Origin: JBMNGH01 sp050949725
GTDB taxonomy: Bacteria; Bacillota; Thermosediminibacteria; Thermosediminibacterales; Tepidanaerobacteraceae
NCBI GenBank assembly: GCA_050949725.1
Contig: JBMNGH010000003.1
Coordinates: 1-64,000 of the forward strand
Direction: 5' to 3'
Length of the DNA: 64,000 nt
Program-made: the position numbers and the translations under genes
Notes under the pieces: generated by a model
Told to the model about the DNA's origin: nothing
What the model saw: only the letters and a program-made list of their open reading frames with translations
Database searches by the model: none
Shown: positions 53,561 through 62,841 of the stretch, piece after piece
Numbering within the stretch: position 1 is the first letter of the stretch
Layout of the letters: each line of letters starts with the position of its first letter

Positions 53561-54937
53561 TTATACCGGATAAGTGCCACAAAAACAACCTGTACAAAAG
53601 TCCTCTTTTCGTATTCCCGTCGCTTTGACAAGTCCCTCAATGCTCAAATATCCCAGGCTATCAGCACCTATATGGCTTCTTATTTGCTCTACATTTTGCT
53701 TGGCACCTATCAGTTCTTTTTTTGAAGATGTATCTATCCCTAGATGGCATGAATGGACAATAGGTGGTGAACTGACCCTTACGTGCACTTCTTTAGCCCC
53801 AGCATCTTTAAGCATTCTTACAATTTGACCGCTTGTGGTGCCGCGTACTATTGAGTCATCAACCATCACCAACCGTTTGCCTTTTACCACCTCTTTCATT
53901 GCATTTAATTTAATTTTTACCCCTGTTAACCGGGATGTTTGACTAGGCTTTATAAACGTCCTTCCAATGTATCTATTTTTTATTAGGCCGATATTAAAGG
54001 GTATTCCAAGCTCATTAGCATAGCCAAATGCTGATACGTTTCCCGAATCAGGTACACCTATGACGAGATCAGCATTTACCGGATGTTCTAATGCAAGCTG
54101 TCTTCCAGATTCCCAACGAGCCATGTAAACGCTCTTTCCCCCAATAACGCTGTCAGGGCGTGCGAAGTAAACAAACTCAAATATACAAAGGGACGAATTC
54201 GGAAAATCAGAGGTCTTTATGCTCTTTATTCCGTTATTGTTTATCAGAACGATCTCTCCCGGTTCTACATCTCTTAAAAATTGTGCCCCCACAGTATCTA
54301 ATGCACAGCTTTCCGATGCTAGTACGAAACTATCGTTTAGCCTTCCCAGGCAAAGAGGTCTGATACCATTAGGATCTCTCACGCCTATAAGGCTGTCTTC
54401 AGTCATAATTACAAGGGCATACGACCCTTTTATCTTCTTCATACAATTTTCTATAGCCTTTAAAATGTCACCAGATTCCCGCGCTATCAAATAAGCGATT
54501 ATTTCACTGTCAACAGTCGTCTGAAAAACGGCTCCGACATCTTCCAGCTCTTTTCTAATCTCAGTGGAATTGACAAGTTTGCCATTATGTGCCACTGCCA
54601 ATGATCCATTTTTGTACCGCACCACCAATGGCTCAGCATTCACGAGAGTATTGGACGCTGCAGTGGAATAGCGCACATGACCAATTGCAACTGAGCCTTT
54701 TAACCCATCTAAAATCTTTTCATTAAACACCTCCGATACCAGGCCGAGGCCTTTGTGATAGTCTATACCTTTACCAGTAGTAACAGCAATCCCAGCACTT
54801 TCCTGGCCTCTGTGCTGCAAACCGTATAAACCGTACTGTATGTTTCGTGATATTGACGGATCCACATCGGAAGAAAAAATGCCGAAAACACCGCAGGCTT
54901 CTCTTAAAGTATCTGATATCAATTCCCCATTTCGCAT
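53561..54937 (-). CDS. purF: Amidophosphoribosyltransferase
   Basis: About 458 residues. A short propeptide precedes the catalytic cysteine in CGVFGIFSSDV. Glutaminase: GLYGLQHRGQESAGIAV, GHVRYSTAAS. PRPP-binding: KRLVMVDDSIVRGTTSGQIVRML. C-terminal cysteines (GIDTSSKKELIG, FCTGCFCGTYPV) match the Bacillus-type Fe-S enzyme. ATG at 54937, with GGAGG eleven bases upstream, is preferred to a TTG within that site; it overlaps the purL end. Confidence 0.96.
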   Translation of the reverse strand: MRNGELISDTLREACGVFGIFSSDVDPSISRNIQYGLYGLQHRGQESAGIAVTTGKGIDYHKGLGLVSEVFNEKILDGLKGSVAIGHVRYSTAASNTLVNAEPLVVRYKNGSLAVAHNGKLVNSTEIRKELEDVGAVFQTTVDSEIIAYLIARESGDILKAIENCMKKIKGSYALVIMTEDSLIGVRDPNGIRPLCLGRLNDSFVLASESCALDTVGAQFLRDVEPGEIVLINNNGIKSIKTSDFPNSSLCIFEFVYFARPDSVIGGKSVYMARWESGRQLALEHPVNADLVIGVPDSGNVSAFGYANELGIPFNIGLIKNRYIGRTFIKPSQTSRLTGVKIKLNAMKEVVKGKRLVMVDDSIVRGTTSGQIVRMLKDAGAKEVHVRVSSPPIVHSCHLGIDTSSKKELIGAKQNVEQIRSHIGADSLGYLSIEGLVKATGIRKEDFCTGCFCGTYPV

Positions 54938-57132
54938 CTTATGGCGTTCCTCCAAATATCAGCTATTTGTTCCTTAGGCAAATCAATGCTTGCTGTTATA
55001 ACTCCTTTTTGTTTAACCTGTAACTGCATGTTGTTGGGACTTACAAAACCGAGAATGGTCGTAGGGACATCCATGTCTGCGGCAAGTTTCTGAAATGTCG
55101 AAAGGTTACCCTCAGGTAGACTTATGATTATTCTGGACTGCCCTTCACCAAAAAGAAGTGCATCTGGTCGGATATCAGTCTCAATATCACCAGAAAAGCC
55201 AGTATTGCCCGCAATACAACATTCGGCCAGGGCTACCGCAAGCCCGCCTTCGGAGATATCGTGTGCAGAATTCAACAAGCCCAATTGGATTGCCTTAAGA
55301 CAGCATGCCTGTACACCCTTTTCTCTGTCAAGGTCTACCCGCGGTGGCATTCCTTCTTCTATATTGTGTATTTCCCTTAGATACTCCGAGCCGCCTAACT
55401 CTTCTGTGTTTTCTCCTAAAAGTATCACAACATCACCTTGTTGTTTAAAAGCAAGAGTGCAGTGTTTTTCTACATCCTCCAGGAGGCCTACCATTCCTAT
55501 TACAGGTGTAGGATTTATCGCTTTTCCCTTGGACTCATTATAAAAACTGACATTTCCACCAATGACTGGTGTATTTAGGGCCAATGCGGCTTCGGTTATA
55601 CCTTCCGCACATTTTTCAAACTGATAATATACTTCCGGTTTTTCCGGGTTTCCGAAATTCAGGCCGTCTGTAAGTGCGAGCGGCCTCGCACCGCTAACTG
55701 CAAGATTTCTCGCAGCTTCAGCAACGGCCTGTTTTCCTCCTTCGTAAGGATCCAAATAGCAATAAAAACCATTGCAATCGATTGTAAGTGCAATACCCTT
55801 TTTAGTCCCCTTTATGCGAAGCACTGCAGCGTCAGAGCCCGGCAAAACAACCGTATTTGTAAGTGCTGTGCTGTCGAATTGCTCATAAGCCCACTCTTTG
55901 CTCGCAATATTTGGAGAAGACAACAGTTTTAGCAATATATCATTAAAATCGGAGGACAGAGCGACTGGTGGGAATTCTTTTTTTATTACACCAAGATAAA
56001 CAGGTCTTCTGGATTGCCGTTTGATGATAGGCACTCCTCCTGCGAGTGATTTTGCAGGAACCTCCGCAACAACCACTCCCTTATCTAAAACCCTTAACAT
56101 TCCATCATCGGTTACAGTGCCAATTTTGACAGCGTTCAGATCCCATTTGTCAAATATTTCCTTCACATCATCTTCGTGCCCATTTTCAACTATTACAAGC
56201 ATGCGTTCTTGCGATTCCGATATCATGACTTCATAAGGTGTCATACCCTCCTCACGCCTCGGCACCAAAGAAACATCCAGCTCAATTCCGCTGCCCGCCC
56301 TCGCAGCCATCTCACTGGACGACGATGTCAGACCTGCTGCACCTAGATCTTGTATACCCACTACCCACTTATTTTTCAGGAGTTCCAAACTGGCATCCAA
56401 TAGCAGCTTCTCTACGAACGGGTCACCAACCTGCATTGTGGGTTTCTCTGTTTCATCTGAAAGCTCTTCGGACGCAAAACTTGCTCCGTGAATCCCATCT
56501 CTACCTGTAGCAGCACCAACGAGCATTACTGAATTTCCTGGACCGGCCGCAAGTCCCCTTATTATACGATCATGGCTGATTAATCCAACGGCCATAGCAT
56601 TTACAAGTGGATTTTCCGAGTAAGAGCTGTCAAAGTAAACCTCTCCTCCGACTGTCGGTATTCCCATAGCATTGCCATACCCTGCAATTCCCTCAACAGC
56701 TCCTTTAAATAAAAACTTAACCCTCGGTTCATCAAGCCTCCCAAATCGAAGGGAGTTAAGTAAAGCAATTGGCTTGGAACCCATCGCAAAAATATCCCTG
56801 ATAATTCCACCTACACCAGTTGCTGCACCGTGGTAAGGTTCAACCGCAGAAGGATGATTGTGGCTTTCAACCTTCATGACTACAGCAAGGCCATCACCGA
56901 TATCGACTATTCCCGCATTTTCTCCCGGCCCCTGCAGAACCTGCTCTCCTTCAGTTGGAAACCTCCTCAAAACAGGTTTTGAGTTTTTGTAGCTACAGTG
57001 TTCTGACCACATGACGCTGTACATACCGAGTTCGAGATGGTTGGGCTCCCTTTGCAGCACATCTATAATCTCATCATACTCATGATCCAAAATACCCAGT
57101 CTTCTTGCTTCTTCTCTGCTACTTGACACCAT
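54919..57132 (-). CDS. purL: Phosphoribosylformylglycinamidine synthase subunit PurL
   Basis: 737 residues, small PurL form that works with PurQ and PurS. YSVMWSEHCSYKNSKPVLR at residue ~40, MKVESHNHPSAVEPYHGAATGVGG with the catalytic His, TVGGEVYFDSSYSENPLVNA, VGAATGRDGIHGASFASEE, and SAHDISEGGLAVALAECCIA near the end. ATG follows GGGAGG and overlaps purQ by 14 bases. Confidence 0.97.
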   Translation of the reverse strand: MVSSSREEARRLGILDHEYDEIIDVLQREPNHLELGMYSVMWSEHCSYKNSKPVLRRFPTEGEQVLQGPGENAGIVDIGDGLAVVMKVESHNHPSAVEPYHGAATGVGGIIRDIFAMGSKPIALLNSLRFGRLDEPRVKFLFKGAVEGIAGYGNAMGIPTVGGEVYFDSSYSENPLVNAMAVGLISHDRIIRGLAAGPGNSVMLVGAATGRDGIHGASFASEELSDETEKPTMQVGDPFVEKLLLDASLELLKNKWVVGIQDLGAAGLTSSSSEMAARAGSGIELDVSLVPRREEGMTPYEVMISESQERMLVIVENGHEDDVKEIFDKWDLNAVKIGTVTDDGMLRVLDKGVVVAEVPAKSLAGGVPIIKRQSRRPVYLGVIKKEFPPVALSSDFNDILLKLLSSPNIASKEWAYEQFDSTALTNTVVLPGSDAAVLRIKGTKKGIALTIDCNGFYCYLDPYEGGKQAVAEAARNLAVSGARPLALTDGLNFGNPEKPEVYYQFEKCAEGITEAALALNTPVIGGNVSFYNESKGKAINPTPVIGMVGLLEDVEKHCTLAFKQQGDVVILLGENTEELGGSEYLREIHNIEEGMPPRVDLDREKGVQACCLKAIQLGLLNSAHDISEGGLAVALAECCIAGNTGFSGDIETDIRPDALLFGEGQSRIIISLPEGNLSTFQKLAADMDVPTTILGFVSPNNMQLQVKQKGVITASIDLPKEQIADIWRNAIRCEMGN

Positions 57133-57829
57133 TTATTCCTCCCTCACTAAAATGGAGAATAGAATTAAAAATCATCCTTCCATCTGTATTTCCAAGTATT
57201 TCTTCACTACATCTCTCTGGATGCGGCATCATGCCGAGTATATTCCCGTTTTCACTCACAATCCCTGCAATGTTTTCGATGGAACCGTTCGGGTTTGACT
57301 TATCCGATACAATTCCTAAGCTATCACAATATCTAAAAACAATTTGTTTTTTCGTTTTTAACTGCCTCAGGGTCTTATCGTCCGCATAATAACAGCCTTC
57401 ACCATGTGCTATCGGCATCTTGACAATATCTTTGTTCTTAAAAAGACCGGTAAAGGGGGTTGTCTCATTTTCAACCTTTAAAAATACATCATGGCAATGA
57501 AATTTCAAATCCTTGTTTCGAGTCAGGGCACCGGGCAAAAGTCTTGTTTCCAATAATATTTGGAATCCGTTGCCTATCCCAAATATAAGTTTACCCATGC
57601 TTGCTGCGTTTACCACCGATTCCATTACATGAGAGTGGACTGCTATTGCACCTGCACGAACATAATCACCATATGTTGTTCCACCCGGCAGTATTATTAA
57701 ATCGAATTCATTTGAATTAAACGTTTCTTTGTGAAAAACATATTCAGTAGCATTGCCCAGAACTTCTTTACATATGTAGTAATAATCTTCAAAATTTGAA
57801 CCTGGAAAAGTTATGACAGCGCACCTCAT
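57119..57829 (-). CDS. purQ: Phosphoribosylformylglycinamidine synthase subunit PurQ
   Basis: 236 residues, class I glutamine amidotransferase. RCAVITFPGSNFEDYYYICK, IILPGGTTYGDYVRAGAIA, and a nucleophile-elbow region KLIFGIGNGFQILLETRLLP, then MPIAHGEGCYYA and MMPHPERCSEEILGNTDG. In canonical PurQ the elbow reads G(I/V)CNGFQ with the catalytic cysteine; here the residue is Gly (GIGNGFQ). Otherwise the Cys-His-Glu triad partners (HPERC) are present. ATG follows GGAGG. Confidence 0.92.
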   Translation of the reverse strand: MRCAVITFPGSNFEDYYYICKEVLGNATEYVFHKETFNSNEFDLIILPGGTTYGDYVRAGAIAVHSHVMESVVNAASMGKLIFGIGNGFQILLETRLLPGALTRNKDLKFHCHDVFLKVENETTPFTGLFKNKDIVKMPIAHGEGCYYADDKTLRQLKTKKQIVFRYCDSLGIVSDKSNPNGSIENIAGIVSENGNILGMMPHPERCSEEILGNTDGRMIFNSILHFSEGGINGVK

Positions 57830-57832
57830 GGC

Positions 57833-58081
57833 TTAAACCTCCGAAATTTCATATTCATAATCTTCAAGTACAGGGTTTACCAGCAGTTTTTCGCACATTT
57901 CAACTACCTGACTTTCAGCGTTTTTTTTGTCGTCTGTATCGAAAACAATCTTAATGAGCCTTCCAAAACTCACATTTTTCACTGTTTGAATTCCCATTCG
58001 CTTTAATGTTGCTGTAGTCACAGAACCTTGGGGATCGAGTACCCCTTCTCTAATCGATACTCTTATAATAGCTGTTAACAT
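57833..58081 (-). CDS. purS: Phosphoribosylformylglycinamidine synthase subunit PurS
   Basis: 82 residues; the small dimer that bridges PurL and PurQ. TAIIRVSIREGVLDPQGSVT, then KRMGIQTVKNVSFGRLIKI and the C-terminal EKLLVNPVLEDYEYEI. First gene of the pur operon. ATG at 58081 follows GGGAGG; the longer frame upstream is in the leader. Confidence 0.95.
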   Translation of the reverse strand: MLTAIIRVSIREGVLDPQGSVTTATLKRMGIQTVKNVSFGRLIKIVFDTDDKKNAESQVVEMCEKLLVNPVLEDYEYEISEV

Positions 58082-58203
58082 AACTGATTCCTCCCTGACG
58101 ATTTTAAATAGATTTTTGGTATATATCCGTAAAAACATATGCGACAGAAGATTTTTTTGAAGTCTGATTTACATAAATCTTAACACAACCTCGCCCATTT
58201 GGC

Positions 58204-58255
58204 AATATAATTTCCGAACATTTTTAACTTCAATTATATAAAATGTGCGGGAAAT
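58204..58255 (-). promoter_or_regulatory. pur promoter: PurR-type operator and promoter of the pur operon
   Basis: A perfect PurBox ATTTCCGAACATT lies at 58210-58222, fitting AWWWCCGAACWWT, and an inverted, weaker copy (AATGTGCGGGAAAT) at 58242-58255. A candidate promoter on the minus strand, TTGAAG (58233-58228), 18 bases, TATATT (58209-58204), overlaps the first box. In Bacillus, PurR binds such inverted pairs and releases when PRPP is high. No purR gene is in the window. Confidence 0.75.
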
Positions 58256-58280
58256 TACGGGAACATTATCGGCAAAGTAA

Positions 58281-59453
58281 TCACAAAAGTTCGATAAACT
58301 TTTTTATTCTTTCCATTGAAATATTCAGGTTTTCCATAGAAGTTGCATAAGAAATTCTAATATAACCCTCTCCACTTTCTCCAAAAGCATTACCAGGAAC
58401 TACAGCTACCTTAGCTTCATGTAGGAGTCTTTTGCAAAATATCTCTGATGTAAGGCCTGTGTTTTTTATAGAAGCAAAAGTATAAAACGCACCTCTCGGT
58501 TCAAAGCATTCTAATCCTATTTGACGCAGTGCATCGACAGTATACCTACGCCTCCGGTCATATTCCTCCCTCATTCGCTCGATATCTCTGTCACCATTTT
58601 TGAGTGCCTCAACAGCAGCATGTTGACACATTGAAGCTGCACAGGTTACATTGTATTGATGTACCTTGTAAAGCTCACTGGTCAACCCTTTAGGTGATAA
58701 GAGATAGCCAAGGCGCCATCCTGTCATTGCATAAGATTTGGAGAGCCCGCCTATGGTAACCGTCCTTTTCCACATGTCTGTGATGCTGGCAAACGGGACG
58801 TGTTTTACCCCATATGTCAGTTCATTATAGATTTCATCAGATATTACAATTAAGTCATGCTTTTTGACAATTACAGCAATTTTTTCCAGTTGGTCCTTCG
58901 TCATCACAGCACCTGTAGGGTTGTTCGGATAAAGCAAGATCAATGCCTTGGATCTAGGCGTAATATACCTTTCCAACACCTCAGGCCTTAATGCAAATCC
59001 ATCCTCAATATAAGTGGGCACTGCAACCGCCTTGCCTTCCGAGAGAATCGTGCAAGGTTTGTAGGCTATAAAAGAGGGTTCAGGGACTAATACCTCGTCA
59101 CCTACTTCTATAAGTGTTCTTAAAGCAACATCAATAGCCTGGCTGGCTCCTGTTGTTATTATTATTTCATCTTCTGGGCTGTATACAAGATCAAACCTCC
59201 TGCTAAGATATTTTGATACTTCTTTTCTAAGTTCCATTAGCCCGGCATTTGAAGTGTAAAATGTTTCACCTCGATTTAAAGCCTCAATCGCAGCTTCATT
59301 TATATGGCCTGGTGTTGTAAAATCCGGTTCACCTATGCATAATGAAATCACATCTTTTACTTCGTTCACCATATCAAAAAAAAATCGGATCGTCGAAACA
59401 TCTATTTTTTTTACCCTTTTAGCAACATATTTAGTGTAATCCACATCCAACAT
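58281..59453 (-). CDS. Class I/II PLP-dependent aminotransferase (AspC/PatA-like)
   Basis: 390 residues, fold type I. The PLP-lysine is in IGGLSKSYAMTGWRLGYLLS, with GEPDFTTPGHINEAA, YPNNPTGAVMTKDQL and ISDEIYNELTYG, and a C-terminal GYIRISYATSMENL. Resembles aromatic/aspartate aminotransferases of the Ib subgroup (PatA, AspB), but specificity cannot be read. A stretch of non-coding and the PurBox pair separate it from purS. ATG at 59453 is close behind AAAGGA, so a slightly internal start is possible. Confidence 0.9.
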   Translation of the reverse strand: MLDVDYTKYVAKRVKKIDVSTIRFFFDMVNEVKDVISLCIGEPDFTTPGHINEAAIEALNRGETFYTSNAGLMELRKEVSKYLSRRFDLVYSPEDEIIITTGASQAIDVALRTLIEVGDEVLVPEPSFIAYKPCTILSEGKAVAVPTYIEDGFALRPEVLERYITPRSKALILLYPNNPTGAVMTKDQLEKIAVIVKKHDLIVISDEIYNELTYGVKHVPFASITDMWKRTVTIGGLSKSYAMTGWRLGYLLSPKGLTSELYKVHQYNVTCAASMCQHAAVEALKNGDRDIERMREEYDRRRRYTVDALRQIGLECFEPRGAFYTFASIKNTGLTSEIFCKRLLHEAKVAVVPGNAFGESGEGYIRISYATSMENLNISMERIKKFIELL

Positions 59454-59527
59454 TCCTTTCTTTTGATATAATAAGATAATGACAAGATGTCATCAATTAA
59501 TCAGTATTCCAAATGAGGGAACATATA

Positions 59528-60379
59528 ATGTTAATCGCATTCCAAGCAGAATTACTCAAATTTATTCAATCATTCCATACTCCAGTTTTAGATGCTTTTT
59601 TTATCATAATTACAAACCTAGGCAGTCAAGCTTTTTACTATATAGCAATACCATTTTTTTACTGGGGTAAAAATACGAAACTCGGCCTTAAAATTGCCTG
59701 CACACTGATCATATCGATATACATTAATATAATACTTAAGGAAATAACTGCTCTTCCCCGACCAATAGACTATCCCGGAATCAGGTCTATATTTGTTTCC
59801 TCTGCTGGAGGTTTTTCTTTCCCAAGTGGTCATGCACAGGGCGCAACGACACTATGGGGAATGATCATGCTTCATTATGATACTTGCCTTGTCAAAATCA
59901 TTGGGTTTATTGCAATTGCACTAGTAAGCATTTCTAGGCTTTATCTCGGGGTTCACTGGCCCTTGGATGTTGTAGCAGGTATAGCTATCGGATTGGTAGC
60001 AGCACGTTTTGGATTTAGGTTTAAAATGAAAATATCGGATTATAACCTAACCCTCAAATTAGTATTGAGCATCATTGCCCCTTTATCCCTCGTGCTTTTT
60101 TGTAATCATCCCGACATATATAAATACATGAGCATGCTTGCAGGAATACTGTTTGGTTCAACTATTGAGATAAAATATATAGGATTTGATCCCAAGTATT
60201 CCGGAATGAAAGAAAAAGTTACCAAATACGGCATAGGTGCTGTAATATTTTTATTGGTCTATATTGGGCTCAAGTATTTGCTTGCCCCAGGAATATTATC
60301 TTTAGTAATAATACACTTTATAGTTGGATTATGGCTAAGCCTCGGCGCACCAATTTTATTTGAGAAACTGAATCTATAA
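59528..60379 (+). CDS. PAP2-family membrane phosphatase
   Basis: 283 residues; the PAP2 motifs are all visible: KEITALPRP, SFPSGHAQGATTLWG and SRLYLGVHWPLDVVAG, in the membrane segment arrangement of undecaprenyl-pyrophosphatase/phosphatidate phosphatases, followed by three or four more helices. Substrate could be a lipid diphosphate. ATG at 59528 follows GAGGG. Forms a two-gene plus-strand unit with the next gene (15-base gap). Confidence 0.9.
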   Translation: MLIAFQAELLKFIQSFHTPVLDAFFIIITNLGSQAFYYIAIPFFYWGKNTKLGLKIACTLIISIYINIILKEITALPRPIDYPGIRSIFVSSAGGFSFPSGHAQGATTLWGMIMLHYDTCLVKIIGFIAIALVSISRLYLGVHWPLDVVAGIAIGLVAARFGFRFKMKISDYNLTLKLVLSIIAPLSLVLFCNHPDIYKYMSMLAGILFGSTIEIKYIGFDPKYSGMKEKVTKYGIGAVIFLLVYIGLKYLLAPGILSLVIIHFIVGLWLSLGAPILFEKLNL

Positions 60380-60394
60380 AAAGGGGTGTTCCAA

Positions 60395-60976
60395 ATGCAT
60401 AACGAACACAAGCTTTTATCATTCCTGAAAACCCCTAAGGTAATTTTTATTCTTTTCCTGGTCAATTTACTGGGTTCAATTTATGGTTTTTATTGGTATA
60501 GAGACCAATTAGCTCAGACACCAGCCTTTTTATGGCCGTTTGTCCCGGATAGTCCAACGGCGACAGCCCTTTTTACGATCGTCTTATTACTATATATCGT
60601 CAAAGCCCCGAAGACTCTGTTCACACTCATCTCTTGTGCGTGGCTGATAAAATACGGCATCTGGGCTGGAATAATTAACACTCACTTCCTAATAATCGGT
60701 GGGGATTACACGTTCACTAATTTTCATCTCACAATCTCCCATTTGGGAATGGCAGCAGAAGGAATAGTGTTTTCACATGGCCTGAGTATTAGCAAATCAC
60801 ATGGCATCCTGCTCCTTACACTGTTGGCTATTAGTGATATCATAGATTACACTTTAAATGTTCACCCATGGCTTTTCGATGCATCACAGTATTACGTCGC
60901 TCTGATTTCAGCAGTGTTGCTAACAGTAATCATTGGTCTAAGTGTTGTCATTTCAAGCGGCTTTAAAAAAACATAA
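60395..60976 (+). CDS. DUF1405 family membrane protein
   Basis: 193 residues with about five or six membrane helices; SIYGFYWYRDQLAQTPAFLW and PFVPDSPTATALFTIVLL, KYGIWAGIIN and NFHLTISHLGMAAEGIV are the family landmarks (COG4347, YpjA-like). Unknown function. ATG at 60395 follows AAGGGGTG. Confidence 0.85.
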   Translation: MHNEHKLLSFLKTPKVIFILFLVNLLGSIYGFYWYRDQLAQTPAFLWPFVPDSPTATALFTIVLLLYIVKAPKTLFTLISCAWLIKYGIWAGIINTHFLIIGGDYTFTNFHLTISHLGMAAEGIVFSHGLSISKSHGILLLTLLAISDIIDYTLNVHPWLFDASQYYVALISAVLLTVIIGLSVVISSGFKKT

Positions 60977-60993
60977 TAAGGTGATTTGCCGTT

Positions 60994-61638
60994 TTAATTA
61001 TGTGCTTTTTTTGAAGCAGGGCAAAATTCCAGTATCTTACACTCCGTGCATTTTGGCCTTCTCGCACTACAAACATTTCTGCCATGGTGTATTAGCAAGT
61101 GATGGGCCTTGTTCCACATATTACGGGGAATTTTCTTCATAAGGTCCTTTTCCACGCCAAACACGCTTTGTTTGTCTGAGAGGCCTAAGCGATGCGCAAG
61201 CCTGTACACATGAGTATCGACCGCAAAAGCTGGCTCCCCAAAAGCATTTGCCAAAATGACATTTGCCGTCTTCCGGCCAACACCCGGCAGGTTTATTAAC
61301 TCCTCAAAGACATCAGGAACCTTGCCTTCATACTTCTCAACGATTAACTTTGATGCCTGAATTATATTTTTGCTCTTGTTTCTATAGAGCCCGCATGACC
61401 TAATATCGTTTTCAAGATCTGACTTTTGTGCATTTGCATAATCAGCCGGGCTTTTGTACTTTTTAAAGAGATTTTGTGTAACAATGTTTACCCTCTTATC
61501 TGTACATTGAGCCGATAAAATTACTGCTATTAAGAGTTGAAACGGATTTTCGTATCTTAGCTGTGTGGAGGCTTTTGGATATATTCTTTCCAGCAGCTTA
61601 AATATTTTTTCAATGCGTTCTTTTTCACTCTTTCTCAC
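60994..61638 (-). CDS. nth: Endonuclease III (DNA glycosylase/AP lyase)
   Basis: 214 residues. Helix-hairpin-helix LPGVGRKTANVILANAFG with the catalytic Lys, the catalytic Asp in FAVDTHVYRLAHRLG, and the C-terminal [4Fe-4S] motif CSARRPKCTECKILEFC (C-x6-7-C-x2-C-x5-C). Repairs oxidised pyrimidines. GTG start after GGAAGG. Converges on the DUF1405 gene with 17 bases between stops. Confidence 0.95.
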   Translation of the reverse strand: MRKSEKERIEKIFKLLERIYPKASTQLRYENPFQLLIAVILSAQCTDKRVNIVTQNLFKKYKSPADYANAQKSDLENDIRSCGLYRNKSKNIIQASKLIVEKYEGKVPDVFEELINLPGVGRKTANVILANAFGEPAFAVDTHVYRLAHRLGLSDKQSVFGVEKDLMKKIPRNMWNKAHHLLIHHGRNVCSARRPKCTECKILEFCPASKKAHN

Positions 61639-61766
61639 ATTGTTGCCTTCCTTTTTTTTACGTATATATATTAATACATCCTGTTTTGTATATTTGAAAC
61701 TAAAAATCCGAACACCCTTTTAAATTTTAGACTGAACAGGTGTGAAAAAAAATATGTTCTTTATAC

Positions 61767-62597
61767 TCAGTTTGAATACAACTCTTTTAAAAGTTGTATC
61801 TCTCTCTTGTAGTACTCTAAACCTCCTGGGGTCTCTAACAAAAACGGTTTTTCTTTCAGAGCAGGATGAGTTATAACATTTTTAAAACATCCGATCCCCA
61901 AGATACCCTCACCAATATTTGCATGCCTATCTTTGCGGCTTCCCAGTTGATATTTGCTATCATTTAAGTGGATCACTTTTAATTTATCTAAACCCAATAT
62001 TGAATTAAATTCTTCGATAACTCGATCCAGTTGGCTGACTATATCATAACCTGCTGCAAACATATGACATGTATCCAAACATATGCCGAACTTCTCCGGC
62101 ATGCCTGTTTTGTCAATGATTTCATAAAGCTGTTCAAACGTATAACCAACTTCTGAACCTGATCCAGCCATCCCCTCGAGTAAAATCATTACATTCCCCA
62201 CATCTGTGACGGCCTCTTTTAGCCCACTTGAGATTCTGTAAATCCCCTCATTTATTCCATCTCCCAAGTGACTGCCGGGATGTAACACCAAATATGTGGC
62301 CCCGATTTTATTAAGTCTTTCTTGATCTTCTTTTAACACCATTATTGCGAAATCACGTGTCTGCTTTTTTGATGAACCTAAATTTATAGTGTATGGCGCA
62401 TGGGAGACTAGTGGACCAAAATTTTTCTCAACCGAAAATTCAGATGCACTTCTGATATCAACCATGTCAAGGGCCTTTGCCGCACTTCCCCTGGGGTTCC
62501 TAGAAAAAAACTGGAGGGTATTCGCACCGATTTCAACCGCCTGTTTGATAGCTTTGTAATAACCCTTTGAAATTGATATATGTGCTCCGAGAAGCAT
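61767..62597 (-). CDS. nfo: Endonuclease IV (AP endonuclease)
   Basis: 276 residues, TIM-barrel AP endonuclease. LLGAHISISKGYYKAIKQA, LQFFSRNPRG, SHAPYTINLGS, VLHPGSHLGDG, LDTCHMFAAGYDI, IHLNDSKYQLGSRKDRHANI and FLLETPGG give the zinc ligands. ATG follows AGGGGTTG. Together with nth it makes a small base-excision repair pair on the minus strand. Confidence 0.96.
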   Translation of the reverse strand: MLLGAHISISKGYYKAIKQAVEIGANTLQFFSRNPRGSAAKALDMVDIRSASEFSVEKNFGPLVSHAPYTINLGSSKKQTRDFAIMVLKEDQERLNKIGATYLVLHPGSHLGDGINEGIYRISSGLKEAVTDVGNVMILLEGMAGSGSEVGYTFEQLYEIIDKTGMPEKFGICLDTCHMFAAGYDIVSQLDRVIEEFNSILGLDKLKVIHLNDSKYQLGSRKDRHANIGEGILGIGCFKNVITHPALKEKPFLLETPGGLEYYKREIQLLKELYSN

Positions 62598-62841
62598 TTA
62601 AACAACCCCTTATATGAGTATCTTAAAATACTGGTTTTCCTTGTTCTTGTTATTCATACTTACTGGTATTCATACTTAATGATGGTTTATTTCAAGTGTT
62701 AAACAAGAAGACTTTCTATAGTCTCGTATTCTAATTACTGCTAGTTTAATCATCTTTGTAGCGGAATCAAAATATTATAGTAGGTCGTCGTCATATGCCA
62801 ACATAGGTTTAGACAACTATACAACAATTAAACTCTATTGC

